From positions 1,984,001-2,048,000 of the forward strand of contig NZ_CP106738.1 of NCBI RefSeq assembly GCF_025639885.1: a stretch of 64,000 nt of DNA, given 5' to 3'. The DNA is from Roseovarius pelagicus. GTDB taxonomy: Bacteria; Pseudomonadota; Alphaproteobacteria; Rhodobacterales; Rhodobacteraceae. Below the pieces are notes generated by a model that searched no databases, was not told the origin of the DNA, and saw only the letters and a list, made by a program, of their open reading frames with translations. Below are positions 9,904 to 17,779 of the stretch, piece after piece. The translations under genes and the position numbers were made by a program. Position 1 is the stretch's first letter, and every line of letters starts with the position of its first letter.

Positions 9904-10155
9904 ATGTTGCGATCCATGAGACACCAATTGATCCTTGCGGCCCTCGTGGCCCTGATATCGTTCGGCGCCAGTGCGGCCGATGCCGCCTGCTATGCCGAAT
10001 ACAAGGCCAAGCAGGATAACCCTTTTAAGCTGCATTACAATGTGGCGCAGATCAGCGCGCCGTGCACGATGGCATCGGCCCGCGCCCAGCTGTCCAGTCT
10101 GCTGGCATCGCAGGGGCTGACCCTGTTAAAAGTGCTGTCTGTCAGACAACAATGA
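9904..10155 (+). CDS. small exported protein, two-cysteine
   Basis: An 83-residue protein with an N-terminal signal peptide (MLRSMRHQ then a hydrophobic core, ending ASAADA). The mature part of roughly 55 residues has two cysteines (CYAEYK and APCTMASA), probably disulfide-linked in the periplasm. No known domain is recognised. Possible starts are TTG 9882, ATG 9904 and ATG 9916; 9904 and 9916 both give a good signal peptide. It is followed 19 bp later by the winged-helix membrane protein gene and may be co-transcribed with it. Confidence 0.65.
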   Translation: MLRSMRHQLILAALVALISFGASAADAACYAEYKAKQDNPFKLHYNVAQISAPCTMASARAQLSSLLASQGLTLLKVLSVRQQ

Positions 10156-10174
10156 TCACACCGGGGGAGTGCCT

Positions 10175-10882
10175 TTGAATGACCTGACCCATTCCTCTGC
10201 TGCGGATGCCCGCCGGTCGGGTGGCCGTGTTGTGATCATTGGCGTGATCGCCATCGTGGTGATTCTGACGCTGGCCGCCGTGCTGCTGTTTCTATCGCTG
10301 CCGGACGCCAATGCGTTCAACGCACGCGTCGAACGCATTTTTGTCGAGAACGACGCGCTGACCAGCGACGCCGAGATCAAGCTGCTGGAAATCCTCGCCC
10401 TGTCTGGTACCGCATTTTCCGAGACATTGGTTAGTTACCGCATGGTGATATTCGTATTGCTGATCTTTGCCACGTCATTGCTGGTGGCAGCACTGGTATT
10501 TCTGGTCATGCTGATCGCCATGAACCGTCGTATGGCCCAGATCGAACGCTCTGGCATTCAGGTAAGTTCGTTGCTGATCAGCCGGGCCGAGAAGTCTGTT
10601 TACCTGAACAACATGGGATTCAAACTGACCGATGCGGCGATGGAAACGTTATCGATACTGGCCGAGGCCCGGATGGATGGCGACGTCCTGACAGGAGCCG
10701 AGATCGAGGGCATGATTTCGGGCCGCAACGCCAGCGATTGCGAAGAGGCAGCGGGCGCCACACGGATCAAACGCCTGCGCGATACGTTGGGCAATCAGAT
10801 GGTCAGTGAACTGCTGGTCAAGAACATCGCGCGCAAGGGGTATGTGCTGGCGATCGACAAGGATGTGATCCGGGTGATCTGA
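10175..10882 (+). CDS. membrane protein with two TM helices and a C-terminal winged-helix-like domain
   Basis: A 235-residue protein. A basic N-terminus is followed by TM1 (about 19-41), a short acidic extracytoplasmic loop, TM2 (about 90-116), then a cytoplasmic domain. Residues 150-231 look like an OmpR-type winged helix: an LTDAAMETLSIL start, the RIKRLRDTLG recognition-helix pattern near 197-206, and ARKGYVLA, resembling the RGxGYxL wing. It could be a one-component membrane-tethered transcription regulator. Starts are unusual: GGGGGAG sits 5 nt before TTG at 10175, while GTG at 10169 overlaps that site, so TTG is favoured. The assignment rests on motif resemblance only. Confidence 0.65.
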   Translation: MNDLTHSSAADARRSGGRVVIIGVIAIVVILTLAAVLLFLSLPDANAFNARVERIFVENDALTSDAEIKLLEILALSGTAFSETLVSYRMVIFVLLIFATSLLVAALVFLVMLIAMNRRMAQIERSGIQVSSLLISRAEKSVYLNNMGFKLTDAAMETLSILAEARMDGDVLTGAEIEGMISGRNASDCEEAAGATRIKRLRDTLGNQMVSELLVKNIARKGYVLAIDKDVIRVI

Positions 10883-10970
10883 GCAGACGTTGCCCGAAAT
10901 TTTCATACCCCCGGCAGGGATATTTTCGGCCGGAGGATATATGGGGTGCTATAGGACATGAAAATCTGCC

Positions 10971-11672
10971 TCAGTCCGGCGTCAGCATGTAGCCCTCGCC
11001 ACGTACTGTTTGCAGATAGCGGGGCTGCTTCGGGTCGGCCTCTATCTTGCGCCGCAGGCGGGTGATCTGGACATCCACCGCGCGTTCCTGTGCTTGTCCC
11101 TTGTCGCGCCCCAGATCTTCGACCAGTTTGGTGCGGCTGACCGGCTTGCGAAGATGTTCGGAAAAGATGCGCATCAGCTGCGTCTCGGTCGCAGTCAGAC
11201 GAATCGTCTCTTCGCCACTCATCAGTTCGGACCGCTCGATGTCATACCGTACGGGACCAAGCTGGAGGATCTTTGGCACTGTGGTTTCCGGCTCAGGCTC
11301 GGGCATACGACGCAGGATCGCATTGATCCGCAGTAACAGTTCCTTTGGCTCGAATGGTTTGGGCAGATAATCGTCGGCCCCAGCTTCTAGTCCGGCGATG
11401 CGGTCTTCGGTTTCGCCCTTGGCCGTCAGCAACAGGATCGGTGTTGACAGGTCGGCGCGCAACGCGCGGGTAAGCTCCACGCCGTCCTCTCCGGGCATCA
11501 TCACGTCGAGCACGATCAGGTCGAATTCCAACCCTGCCAGTACCCGCCGGGCATGGGCCGCGTCCCGCGCGACCGAAACCAGAAATCCGTTGCGCGCCAG
11601 AAATTTGCGGAGAAGGCCGCGTATTCGTTCGTCATCATCGACAATCAGGAGGTGGGGTGCCGGGTCGCTCAC
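10971..11672 (-). CDS. petR: OmpR-family response regulator (PetR-like)
   Basis: A 233-residue response regulator. The receiver domain (about 7-120) has acidic pocket DDD at 12-14, phosphoacceptor Asp56 in IVLDVMMPGEDG, and LTAKG and KPF motifs. The DNA-binding domain (about 135-231) has the RLRRKIE recognition helix and VRGEGYML. Its coupling to a MarR-type gene (4-bp overlap) matches petP-petR of Rhodobacter, where the pair controls cytochrome bc1 and other genes. No sensor kinase or petABC operon lies in the window. The symbol is by family and synteny. Confidence 0.85.
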   Translation of the reverse strand: MSDPAPHLLIVDDDERIRGLLRKFLARNGFLVSVARDAAHARRVLAGLEFDLIVLDVMMPGEDGVELTRALRADLSTPILLLTAKGETEDRIAGLEAGADDYLPKPFEPKELLLRINAILRRMPEPEPETTVPKILQLGPVRYDIERSELMSGEETIRLTATETQLMRIFSEHLRKPVSRTKLVEDLGRDKGQAQERAVDVQITRLRRKIEADPKQPRYLQTVRGEGYMLTPD

Positions 11673-12166
11673 GATGCAACCTCTCTCAGCGCGTGGTAAC
11701 GATGGCGCATATCTGGATCCATCATCGCCTCTAGCACCTGACGAAAGCCGCTGACCGCCTCTGGTCCCGCGGAACGGAACGCCGCGCGCATCCGCGCACG
11801 TTGTGCATCGCTGAGTTTACGTTCCAACGCCGCCCCTTTATCGGTCAGGTACAAGTTGCGCTCGCGCTTGTCTGAGGTGCCAACCTGACTGTCTACCAGA
11901 CCGTCCTCGACCAATGTTCGCAACACACGATTGAGTGATTGTTTGGTTACGCCAAGAATGCTGAGCAGATTGTTTACCGTCGTGCCCGGACTGCGCGCGA
12001 TGAAATGGACCGCCCGGTGATGGGCGCGGCCATAGGCCATTGTCGCCAGAATACGGTCCGGATCAGAGGTAAAGCCCCGATAGGCAAAGAACATCGCCTC
12101 GATCCCTTGGCGAAGTTGTTCGTCGGTGAGAAAGAGCAGCGTCTCGCCGCCTTGGGCGTCTCGCAT
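11669..12166 (-). CDS. petP: MarR-family transcriptional regulator (PetP-like)
   Basis: A winged-helix MarR regulator of about 165 residues. The DNA-binding region is around TTVNNLLSILGVTKQSLNRVLRTL (residues about 60-85, helix-turn-helix), followed by the wing DKRERNLYLTDKG. It is the promoter-proximal gene of the petP-petR pair. The ATG at 12166 has GGAG 6 nt upstream; an upstream TTG at 12178 lies inside that ribosome site and is less likely. MarR proteins often repress their own promoter, here the 162-bp space shared with ilvE. Confidence 0.85.
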   Translation of the reverse strand: MRDAQGGETLLFLTDEQLRQGIEAMFFAYRGFTSDPDRILATMAYGRAHHRAVHFIARSPGTTVNNLLSILGVTKQSLNRVLRTLVEDGLVDSQVGTSDKRERNLYLTDKGAALERKLSDAQRARMRAAFRSAGPEAVSGFRQVLEAMMDPDMRHRYHALREVAS

Positions 12167-12328
12167 GGGTTTCTCCAATCCTTGACTATGTCATTCCGCA
12201 TTTTAAGTCAGCTTTGTTGACATTCCAAGATCAAACTGTTAGCGAATCGCAGTTTCCGCGCAACTTTATGTCCGCTTCGGACCAAGTTGGCGCAATAAAT
12301 GCAAAGGCCCATTGAGGAGATGAATGAT
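12167..12328. promoter_or_regulatory. divergent petP / ilvE promoter region
   Basis: This 162-bp AT-richer gap serves two divergent genes. It holds TTGACA at 12217-12222, a possible minus-35 box facing ilvE, and a small dyad GTCA/TGAC (12207-12221) overlapping it, which could be a MarR-type operator. The matches are short and the reading is tentative. Confidence 0.3.
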
Positions 12329-13195
12329 ATGGCTGGCTATGATGACCGCGACGGCAAGATCTGGATGGACGGGAAGCTCATCGATTGGCGCGAGGCGAAC
12401 GTTCATATTCTGACGCATGCCATGCATTACGCCAGTTCAGTGTTTGAAGGCGAGCGCGCGTATAACGGCAAGATTTTCAAGAGCCGCGAACATTCGGAAC
12501 GTCTGCACTTCTCTGCCGGTGAGTTGGACTTCCAGATCCCATGGACCGTGGACGAGATCGAAGCGGCCAAGCAGGAAGTGCTTGCGGCAAATGGCCTGAC
12601 AGACAGCTATGTGCGCGCTGTCGCGTGGCGTGGCGCGGGTGAGGACATGGGCGTGGCCTCTGCGCGTAATCCTGTCCATCTGTGCATCGCGGCGTGGGAA
12701 TGGGGTGCCTACTATGGTGACGCCAAGATGAAGGGGGCCAAGCTGGACATCTCCAAGTGGAAACGCCCCAGCCCCGAAACGATCCCGGTCCATGCCAAGG
12801 CAGCCGGTCTCTATATGATCTGCACCACATCCAAGCACGCAGCAGAAGCGAAAGGATGCTCTGACGCGCTGTTCATGGATTACCGCGGCTATGTGGCCGA
12901 GGCGACAGGTGCAAATATCTTCTTTGTCAAGGATGGCGAGGTGCATACGCCTGATCCTGATTGTTTTCTCAATGGTCTGACTCGGCAAACCGTGATCGGG
13001 ATGCTGAAGGACCGCCAGATCAAGGTGCATGAGCGCCACATCATGCCCGAAGAGATGGAAGGGTTCGAGCAATGCTGGCTGACCGGGACCGCCGCCGAGG
13101 TGACGCCGGTGGGGCAGATCGGTGACTACCGTTTCGAGGTTGGTGCGATGGCCCGCGAGATTGCGGAAGGGTACGAGAAGCTGGTGCGGAGCTAG
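12329..13195 (+). CDS. ilvE: branched-chain amino acid aminotransferase
   Basis: A fold-type IV PLP aminotransferase of 288 residues, exchanging amino groups between glutamate and branched-chain 2-oxo acids, the last step of Leu/Ile/Val synthesis. The PLP lysine is K157 in VHAKAAGLY, and the cofactor cup includes EATGANIFFV and the GLTRQTV segment. GAGGAG stands 9 nt before ATG 12329; ATGs at 12299 and 12320 are in frame but poorly placed relative to that site. The sequence is the monocistronic form common in roseobacters. Confidence 0.93.
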   Translation: MAGYDDRDGKIWMDGKLIDWREANVHILTHAMHYASSVFEGERAYNGKIFKSREHSERLHFSAGELDFQIPWTVDEIEAAKQEVLAANGLTDSYVRAVAWRGAGEDMGVASARNPVHLCIAAWEWGAYYGDAKMKGAKLDISKWKRPSPETIPVHAKAAGLYMICTTSKHAAEAKGCSDALFMDYRGYVAEATGANIFFVKDGEVHTPDPDCFLNGLTRQTVIGMLKDRQIKVHERHIMPEEMEGFEQCWLTGTAAEVTPVGQIGDYRFEVGAMAREIAEGYEKLVRS

Positions 13196-13214
13196 GTTGT
13201 AGCGCGCAAAAGCG

Positions 13215-13243
13215 AACAGCGCGGTGCAACCCACCGCGCTGTT
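13215..13243. terminator. bidirectional hairpin between convergent ilvE and ABC operon
   Basis: A perfect 12-bp stem (13215-13226 with 13232-13243) and a 5-nt loop, midway between the ilvE stop and the convergent permease stop. T tracts are short on both sides (about three or four), so it is probably a weak bidirectional terminator. Confidence 0.6.
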
Positions 13244-13276
13244 TGAAAGACTTCTGATTTCTGTAGAGTTCGGACG

Positions 13277-14473
13277 TTAGCCGGGGCTAAGCCCACGCAG
13301 CCGCTCTGACCGACGGCGCAGTAACTCAACTGTTGCCAGCAGCAAGATCGACAGCGCCACAAGGATCGTCGCCACGGCGAGGATTGTCGGGCTGATCTGT
13401 TCGCGCAGGCCGGTGAACATCTGCCACGGCAGTGTCTTTTGTCCGGCGGAGCCGACAAAGAGTACCACCACAACTTCGTCAAACGAGGTGATAAAGGCAA
13501 ACAGCCCGCCCGAGATTACCCCCGGCAGGATCAGTGGCATCTGCACGCGAAAGAATGTCGTGACCGGGTTCGCGCCCATATTGGCCGCCGCGCGGGTCAG
13601 GGACCGATCAAAGCCCACCAGTGTCGCGGTGACGGTGATGATCACGAACGGAATGCCCAGAACCGCGTGGGCCAGCACAACACCCCAATAGGTGCCTTGC
13701 AGACCCAGCCGCGAGTAAAAGAAGTACATCCCTGCCGCCGAGATGATCAGCGGCACGATCATCGGTGAAATCAGGATCGCCATGATCGCACGGCGGAACG
13801 GCACATGCGGCTGGCTGAGCCCAATGGCGGCGAGCGTGCCGAAACTGACCGACAGAAGCGTTGCCACCGGCGCGATACGCACCGAATTCCACAGGGCCTG
13901 CTGCCAGTCGGCATTGGTAAAGAAGTCGCGATAGTGTTTCAGGCTGTAGCCCTCAGGATCAAACCGCAGCATTTCGGGCGTGAAGGTAAAGAAATCCTCG
14001 GCGTTGAAACTGAGCGGCATCACCACCACAATCGGCGTGATCAGAAAGAAGAAGATCAGCCCGCAGATCACCCGGAATGTGTAGTGCCACAGCACTTGTC
14101 CGGGTGTCAGATACGGCACCAGCTTGGCCCGGTAGCGATTGAACCCGATCCAATAGGCGAACCACCCAAAAAACCAGCCAAAGAGGGCCCCGACAACTGC
14201 CCCCGGCAACCCGCCAACGGCAAATCCGCCCGCTGCAAACAGGACAACAATGGCCCAACGGACCATCTTTTCCTGTGCTCGTCCCAACACTTCGACTGCC
14301 AGAAAACCTATGACAGCCAAAAGCGCCGCGCCGACGACAACGCCGAGCAGGGTAGACCCCTGCGCGGTCCCGATGAACACCCCGGCAAAGGCCCCGGCTG
14401 CGGCAATGACCGGGACATAAAAGCTGACTGGTTTCTTGCCGGTCTCGGTGATGACGATATCGCTTGTTGTCAT
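13277..14473 (-). CDS. polyamine-type ABC transporter permease (PotC-like) with extra N-terminal membrane region
   Basis: A 398-residue inner-membrane permease. The C-terminal 270 residues form a standard PotC-type domain with the cytoplasmic EAA loop (AAANMGANPVTTFFRV). The N-terminal 115 residues carry about four extra hydrophobic segments rich in Gly/Ala (near 18-36, 42-62, 73-90 and 92-112), absent in ordinary PotC (about 265 residues). It is the last gene of a five-gene minus-strand operon and starts 6 bp after the partner permease. The substrate is unknown; the family handles spermidine, putrescine and other cationic or zwitterionic solutes. Confidence 0.88.
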   Translation of the reverse strand: MTTSDIVITETGKKPVSFYVPVIAAAGAFAGVFIGTAQGSTLLGVVVGAALLAVIGFLAVEVLGRAQEKMVRWAIVVLFAAGGFAVGGLPGAVVGALFGWFFGWFAYWIGFNRYRAKLVPYLTPGQVLWHYTFRVICGLIFFFLITPIVVVMPLSFNAEDFFTFTPEMLRFDPEGYSLKHYRDFFTNADWQQALWNSVRIAPVATLLSVSFGTLAAIGLSQPHVPFRRAIMAILISPMIVPLIISAAGMYFFYSRLGLQGTYWGVVLAHAVLGIPFVIITVTATLVGFDRSLTRAAANMGANPVTTFFRVQMPLILPGVISGGLFAFITSFDEVVVVLFVGSAGQKTLPWQMFTGLREQISPTILAVATILVALSILLLATVELLRRRSERLRGLSPG

Positions 14474-14478
14474 GTGCC

Positions 14479-16167
14479 TTACCCCAACTTCACGTTGTCG
14501 ATGCCGACGATCTTGTCATATGCCCAGTAAAGGATCAGCACGACAGCCAGCAGAATGGTGCCCAGAGCAGCCGCGAGGCCCCAGTTGAGCGAGGATGAGA
14601 TGTGATAGGCGATCCGGTTCGAGATGAACGTCCCGGTGGTGCCGCCGACAATCTCTGGGGTGATGTAGTAACCGATGGATAGGATGAACACGAGGATGGA
14701 CCCCGCGCCGATCCCCGGCACTGATTGCGGAAAATAGACCCGCCAGAATGCTGTCCAGTTGGTCGCGCCCAGCGATTTGGCAGCGCGCAGATAACTGGGC
14801 GGGATGGTCTGCATCACCGAGTACATTGGCAGGATCATAAACGGCAGCAGGATATGCGTCATCGCCACGATCGTGCCGAACTGGTTGTTGATCATAATCA
14901 GCCGATCTGCATCGCCGACGATACCCAGCCAGACCAGAACATCGTTGATGACGCCCTGCTGTTGCAGCATCACCTTCCACGCCGACGTTCGCACCAGCAG
15001 GGATGTCCAGAACGGCAGCAACACGAGGATCATCAGCAGGTTTGCCGTGCGCATTGGCAGGTTTGCCAGAATCCATGCCACCGGATAGGCCAGCAGGATA
15101 CAGCTGGCGGTGATCATCAGACTCATAAACAGCGTGCGTTTGAATAGCAGGCCATAGATGCGTTCGTTATCGTCGCGGAATTCTGCACCGTCGGGTGATT
15201 TCTGCATATCGACGGCATTTAAGAAATAGCCGTTAGTATAGGATGGGCTATAGGTCTGGATCGTTTGCCAGTTGTCCAAATCCCCCCAATCCTTGTCGAT
15301 ATCGACAAAGGTATCGCGGAAATTTAAGGGTTCCATGTCGGCAACAGCAGCTTGCGCCGCGCTCAGCTCTGCCGCGCCGGGGCCAGAATATCCCGCAAGC
15401 GCACTGATGGTGTCGGCACTGCGAAGATCCTCTGTCAGTGCAACCTTGACGGATTCCCATGGCTCTTCTTCAGCCACCACATCGCCATCCTCGACGGCGG
15501 TAAAGAATGCAAAGGCGGTGTATTCTGCGGCGGTGCGCGGTAACAGCGCACTGATTTCGGCCGACGGGACAAAGCCAATATCGCCGCCGTGGCCATTATC
15601 CGTCAGATCGGTCAGCCGTTTGCGCTGTGCGTTGAGCAGATCGGTGTCCTTGGCGGCACCACTCGGGCCGCTCATCAGAGCGTACCAGAACGCTTCGCTC
15701 TCCCACGCTTCGTTAAGATCCTCGAGCGCGTCGATACGATCCTCTCCGATGTCATCCAGTTTGCGGCCCGAAGAGCGGAACAGCGACGAAATGCCGGTTT
15801 CCTCGTAGTTCAGGCGCGTGCCCAACTTGGTATGTTCCTTGGCCTCGGCGGCGAGAAACATGTCATAATAGAGCGCCTCGAAGACCGGCTCGGCCGGTGG
15901 CTCGCCCGCACTGGCATCCCACGTGTCCAAGCTTTGCGTGGTGCGCGGCAGTGTCGTCGAAACGATCTGGTTCTCGACTGAACGGAACAACATGTCCGCG
16001 ATCGGCGCGATAAAGGTCAGGAGAACAAAGAGCAGCAGAGGCGCGATCAACATCAGCGCCCGCATCTTTTGTAGTCGCAGGGCGCGGTTCAGGCTGCGCT
16101 TCAGCGGTGTGCCGTCAGCTGCAAGAACCTTGGCCGGCTTGCCGGCGGAATTGGTGCTATCGCTCAT
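14479..16167 (-). CDS. polyamine-type ABC transporter permease (PotB-like) with large extracytoplasmic insert
   Basis: A 562-residue permease, about twice the PotB length. A basic N-terminus leads to TM1 (about 36-58). A soluble region of roughly 270 residues follows (about 62-335), acidic and without hydrophobic helices. Then come five further TM segments and the EAA loop (RAAKSLGATNWTAFWRV). The insert sits where PotB has a short periplasmic loop, so it should face the periplasm and could contact the binding protein. The gap to the DUF1330 gene upstream is a single base (TGA C ATG), indicating coupling. Confidence 0.88.
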   Translation of the reverse strand: MSDSTNSAGKPAKVLAADGTPLKRSLNRALRLQKMRALMLIAPLLLFVLLTFIAPIADMLFRSVENQIVSTTLPRTTQSLDTWDASAGEPPAEPVFEALYYDMFLAAEAKEHTKLGTRLNYEETGISSLFRSSGRKLDDIGEDRIDALEDLNEAWESEAFWYALMSGPSGAAKDTDLLNAQRKRLTDLTDNGHGGDIGFVPSAEISALLPRTAAEYTAFAFFTAVEDGDVVAEEEPWESVKVALTEDLRSADTISALAGYSGPGAAELSAAQAAVADMEPLNFRDTFVDIDKDWGDLDNWQTIQTYSPSYTNGYFLNAVDMQKSPDGAEFRDDNERIYGLLFKRTLFMSLMITASCILLAYPVAWILANLPMRTANLLMILVLLPFWTSLLVRTSAWKVMLQQQGVINDVLVWLGIVGDADRLIMINNQFGTIVAMTHILLPFMILPMYSVMQTIPPSYLRAAKSLGATNWTAFWRVYFPQSVPGIGAGSILVFILSIGYYITPEIVGGTTGTFISNRIAYHISSSLNWGLAAALGTILLAVVLILYWAYDKIVGIDNVKLG

Positions 16168-16168
16168 G

Positions 16169-16456
16169 TCAGACGCCCTCGACCAGAATGATTGTGCTTG
16201 TCGCCGTGCGCCGCCTGATATCAGCTACCTTTTGGTAGTCGGGATCGTTGTAGGCGGCCTTTGCGGCCTCGAAAGTAGGAAATTCTATAACCACATGGCG
16301 GCTTTCCGCGGCACCTTCGGCAACCTCGGCCTGTCCACCGCGGACGATGAACGTCCCGCCGAGGCCCAACAGGATCGGCGTATCCTTTTCGACATATTCG
16401 CGATACGCGTCGGCATCGTTCACCGTGATATGGCCGATGATATAGCCCTTGGGCAT
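16169..16456 (-). CDS. DUF1330 domain protein
   Basis: A 95-residue DUF1330 protein with a dimeric alpha/beta ferredoxin-like barrel fold by family. Seen features are the GYIIGHITVND start, the Y-REY segment, the FIVRGG strand and the VVIEFPTFEAAKAAY signature. The family is cytoplasmic and its function is undefined. Its position between the binding protein and the permease, with one base before the permease start, ties its expression to the transporter. It could process or sense the transported compound, which is inference from position only. Confidence 0.87.
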   Translation of the reverse strand: MPKGYIIGHITVNDADAYREYVEKDTPILLGLGGTFIVRGGQAEVAEGAAESRHVVIEFPTFEAAKAAYNDPDYQKVADIRRRTATSTIILVEGV

Positions 16457-16553
16457 ATGGTCGTGTCCCCCCGTTTGGGTCGTGCGGCCCGTTCATGCGG
16501 GCCGCACTTTAATTAGTGGCAGAGGCGCGGTGTCCGCGCCCCTGCGGGTTCGT

Positions 16554-17666
16554 TTACTTCGCGAGCCACGCTTGGAATTTGGCGTCGATGTCATCGCGAT
16601 AGTCGGCCCAGAACTCGTAGTTGTAGAGGAACGTGTTCTTGGCGTTGTTAGGATCGGTCGGCATGTGTGGTGCCATGTCGATACCCAGATCGGCGTGCTG
16701 ACCCACCAGCGGTGCGGACGACGCGCGCGCCGGACCGTAGCTGATGTATTTGGCCTGATCTGCCAGACGCTGGGTGTCGGTCGCGAACATGATGTAGTCC
16801 AGTGCGCGTGCTTTGCGCTCGTCGCTCAGACCGGCGGGGATGATCCAGCCGTCAAGGTCGAACACCTGCGCGTCCCACATCATCGCAACAGGCTGATCCT
16901 GCTCTTCGATCACGCTGAACAAACGGCCATTGTAGGTCGAGCCCATGAAGACTTCGCCATCCGCCAGCAACTGGGGCGTATCCGCGCCAGCCGACCACCA
17001 GATCACGTCATCCTTGATGGTGCCGAGCTTGGCCAGGGCTTGCTCTTGACCTTCTTCGGTGCCCAGAACGTCATAGACTTCGTCCTTGGCAACGCCATCG
17101 CAGAGCAGCGCCCATTCCATGTTGTTGATCGGGCGCTTTTCCAGCGAACGCTTGCCGGGGTATGTTTCCGTGTCGAACACGTCACAGATGTCGTCAGGCG
17201 CGTCTGCACCTTCTGGCACCATATCCGTGCGATAACCGAACGTGGTCGAATAAACGATCTGCGGGATGAAGCAGTCGGAAACCAGCAGGTCACCGAAATC
17301 GTCCGACGCCTTGCTGCCGTCGTCGCCATCGGCAAGCTGTTCGTCCGCGTCGATTTCCATCGCCAGACCTTCGTCGCACAGGCGAATCGCATCAGCGGCA
17401 ACCACGTCGACCACGTCCCAAGTGACGTTGCCCGCTTCGTTCATCGCGCGCAGCTTGGCCACGGCCTCGGCCGAGCTTTCGTCGTTCACAATCGTGACGC
17501 CGGTCTTTTCCATGTAGGGCTCGTGATAAGCAAGCTGCTGCGACTTAGAATAGGCGCCGCCCCAGCTGACGATGGTCATTTCGTTCGCCATATGCGCTTC
17601 GGCCGAGACCATACCCGCAGCAACAGTCAGTGCCGTGGTGGTCATCAGTGTCTTAGTGAGTTTCAT
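16554..17666 (-). CDS. periplasmic solute-binding protein, PotD/PotF-like
   Basis: A 370-residue periplasmic binding protein for the ABC system around it. The signal peptide is about residues 1-24 (ending VSAEA). The mature start has the family pattern TIVSWGGAYSKSQQ, and the two-lobe signature segments include WDVVDVVAADA and YNGRLFSVIEE. AGGGAGA lies 8 nt before the ATG. Polyamine-, mannopine- and opine-binding proteins share this family, so the ligand is not assigned. It lies second in the operon, after the ATPase with a 113-bp gap. Confidence 0.9.
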   Translation of the reverse strand: MKLTKTLMTTTALTVAAGMVSAEAHMANEMTIVSWGGAYSKSQQLAYHEPYMEKTGVTIVNDESSAEAVAKLRAMNEAGNVTWDVVDVVAADAIRLCDEGLAMEIDADEQLADGDDGSKASDDFGDLLVSDCFIPQIVYSTTFGYRTDMVPEGADAPDDICDVFDTETYPGKRSLEKRPINNMEWALLCDGVAKDEVYDVLGTEEGQEQALAKLGTIKDDVIWWSAGADTPQLLADGEVFMGSTYNGRLFSVIEEQDQPVAMMWDAQVFDLDGWIIPAGLSDERKARALDYIMFATDTQRLADQAKYISYGPARASSAPLVGQHADLGIDMAPHMPTDPNNAKNTFLYNYEFWADYRDDIDAKFQAWLAK

Positions 17667-17779
17667 GTATATTTCTCCCTAGTGATACCCGTTGTTTACG
17701 AGGGAAGGCCATGCCACGGGTGAGGCAACGCGGCCCTCTGATCATCGAACCCCGGAGGGCCACGATATTTTCTAACCTA

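Noticed and set aside
16449..17723. A 424-codon plus-strand frame opposite the solute-binding protein gene
   Set aside because: Antisense to a clear binding protein with signal peptide; no recognisable domain.
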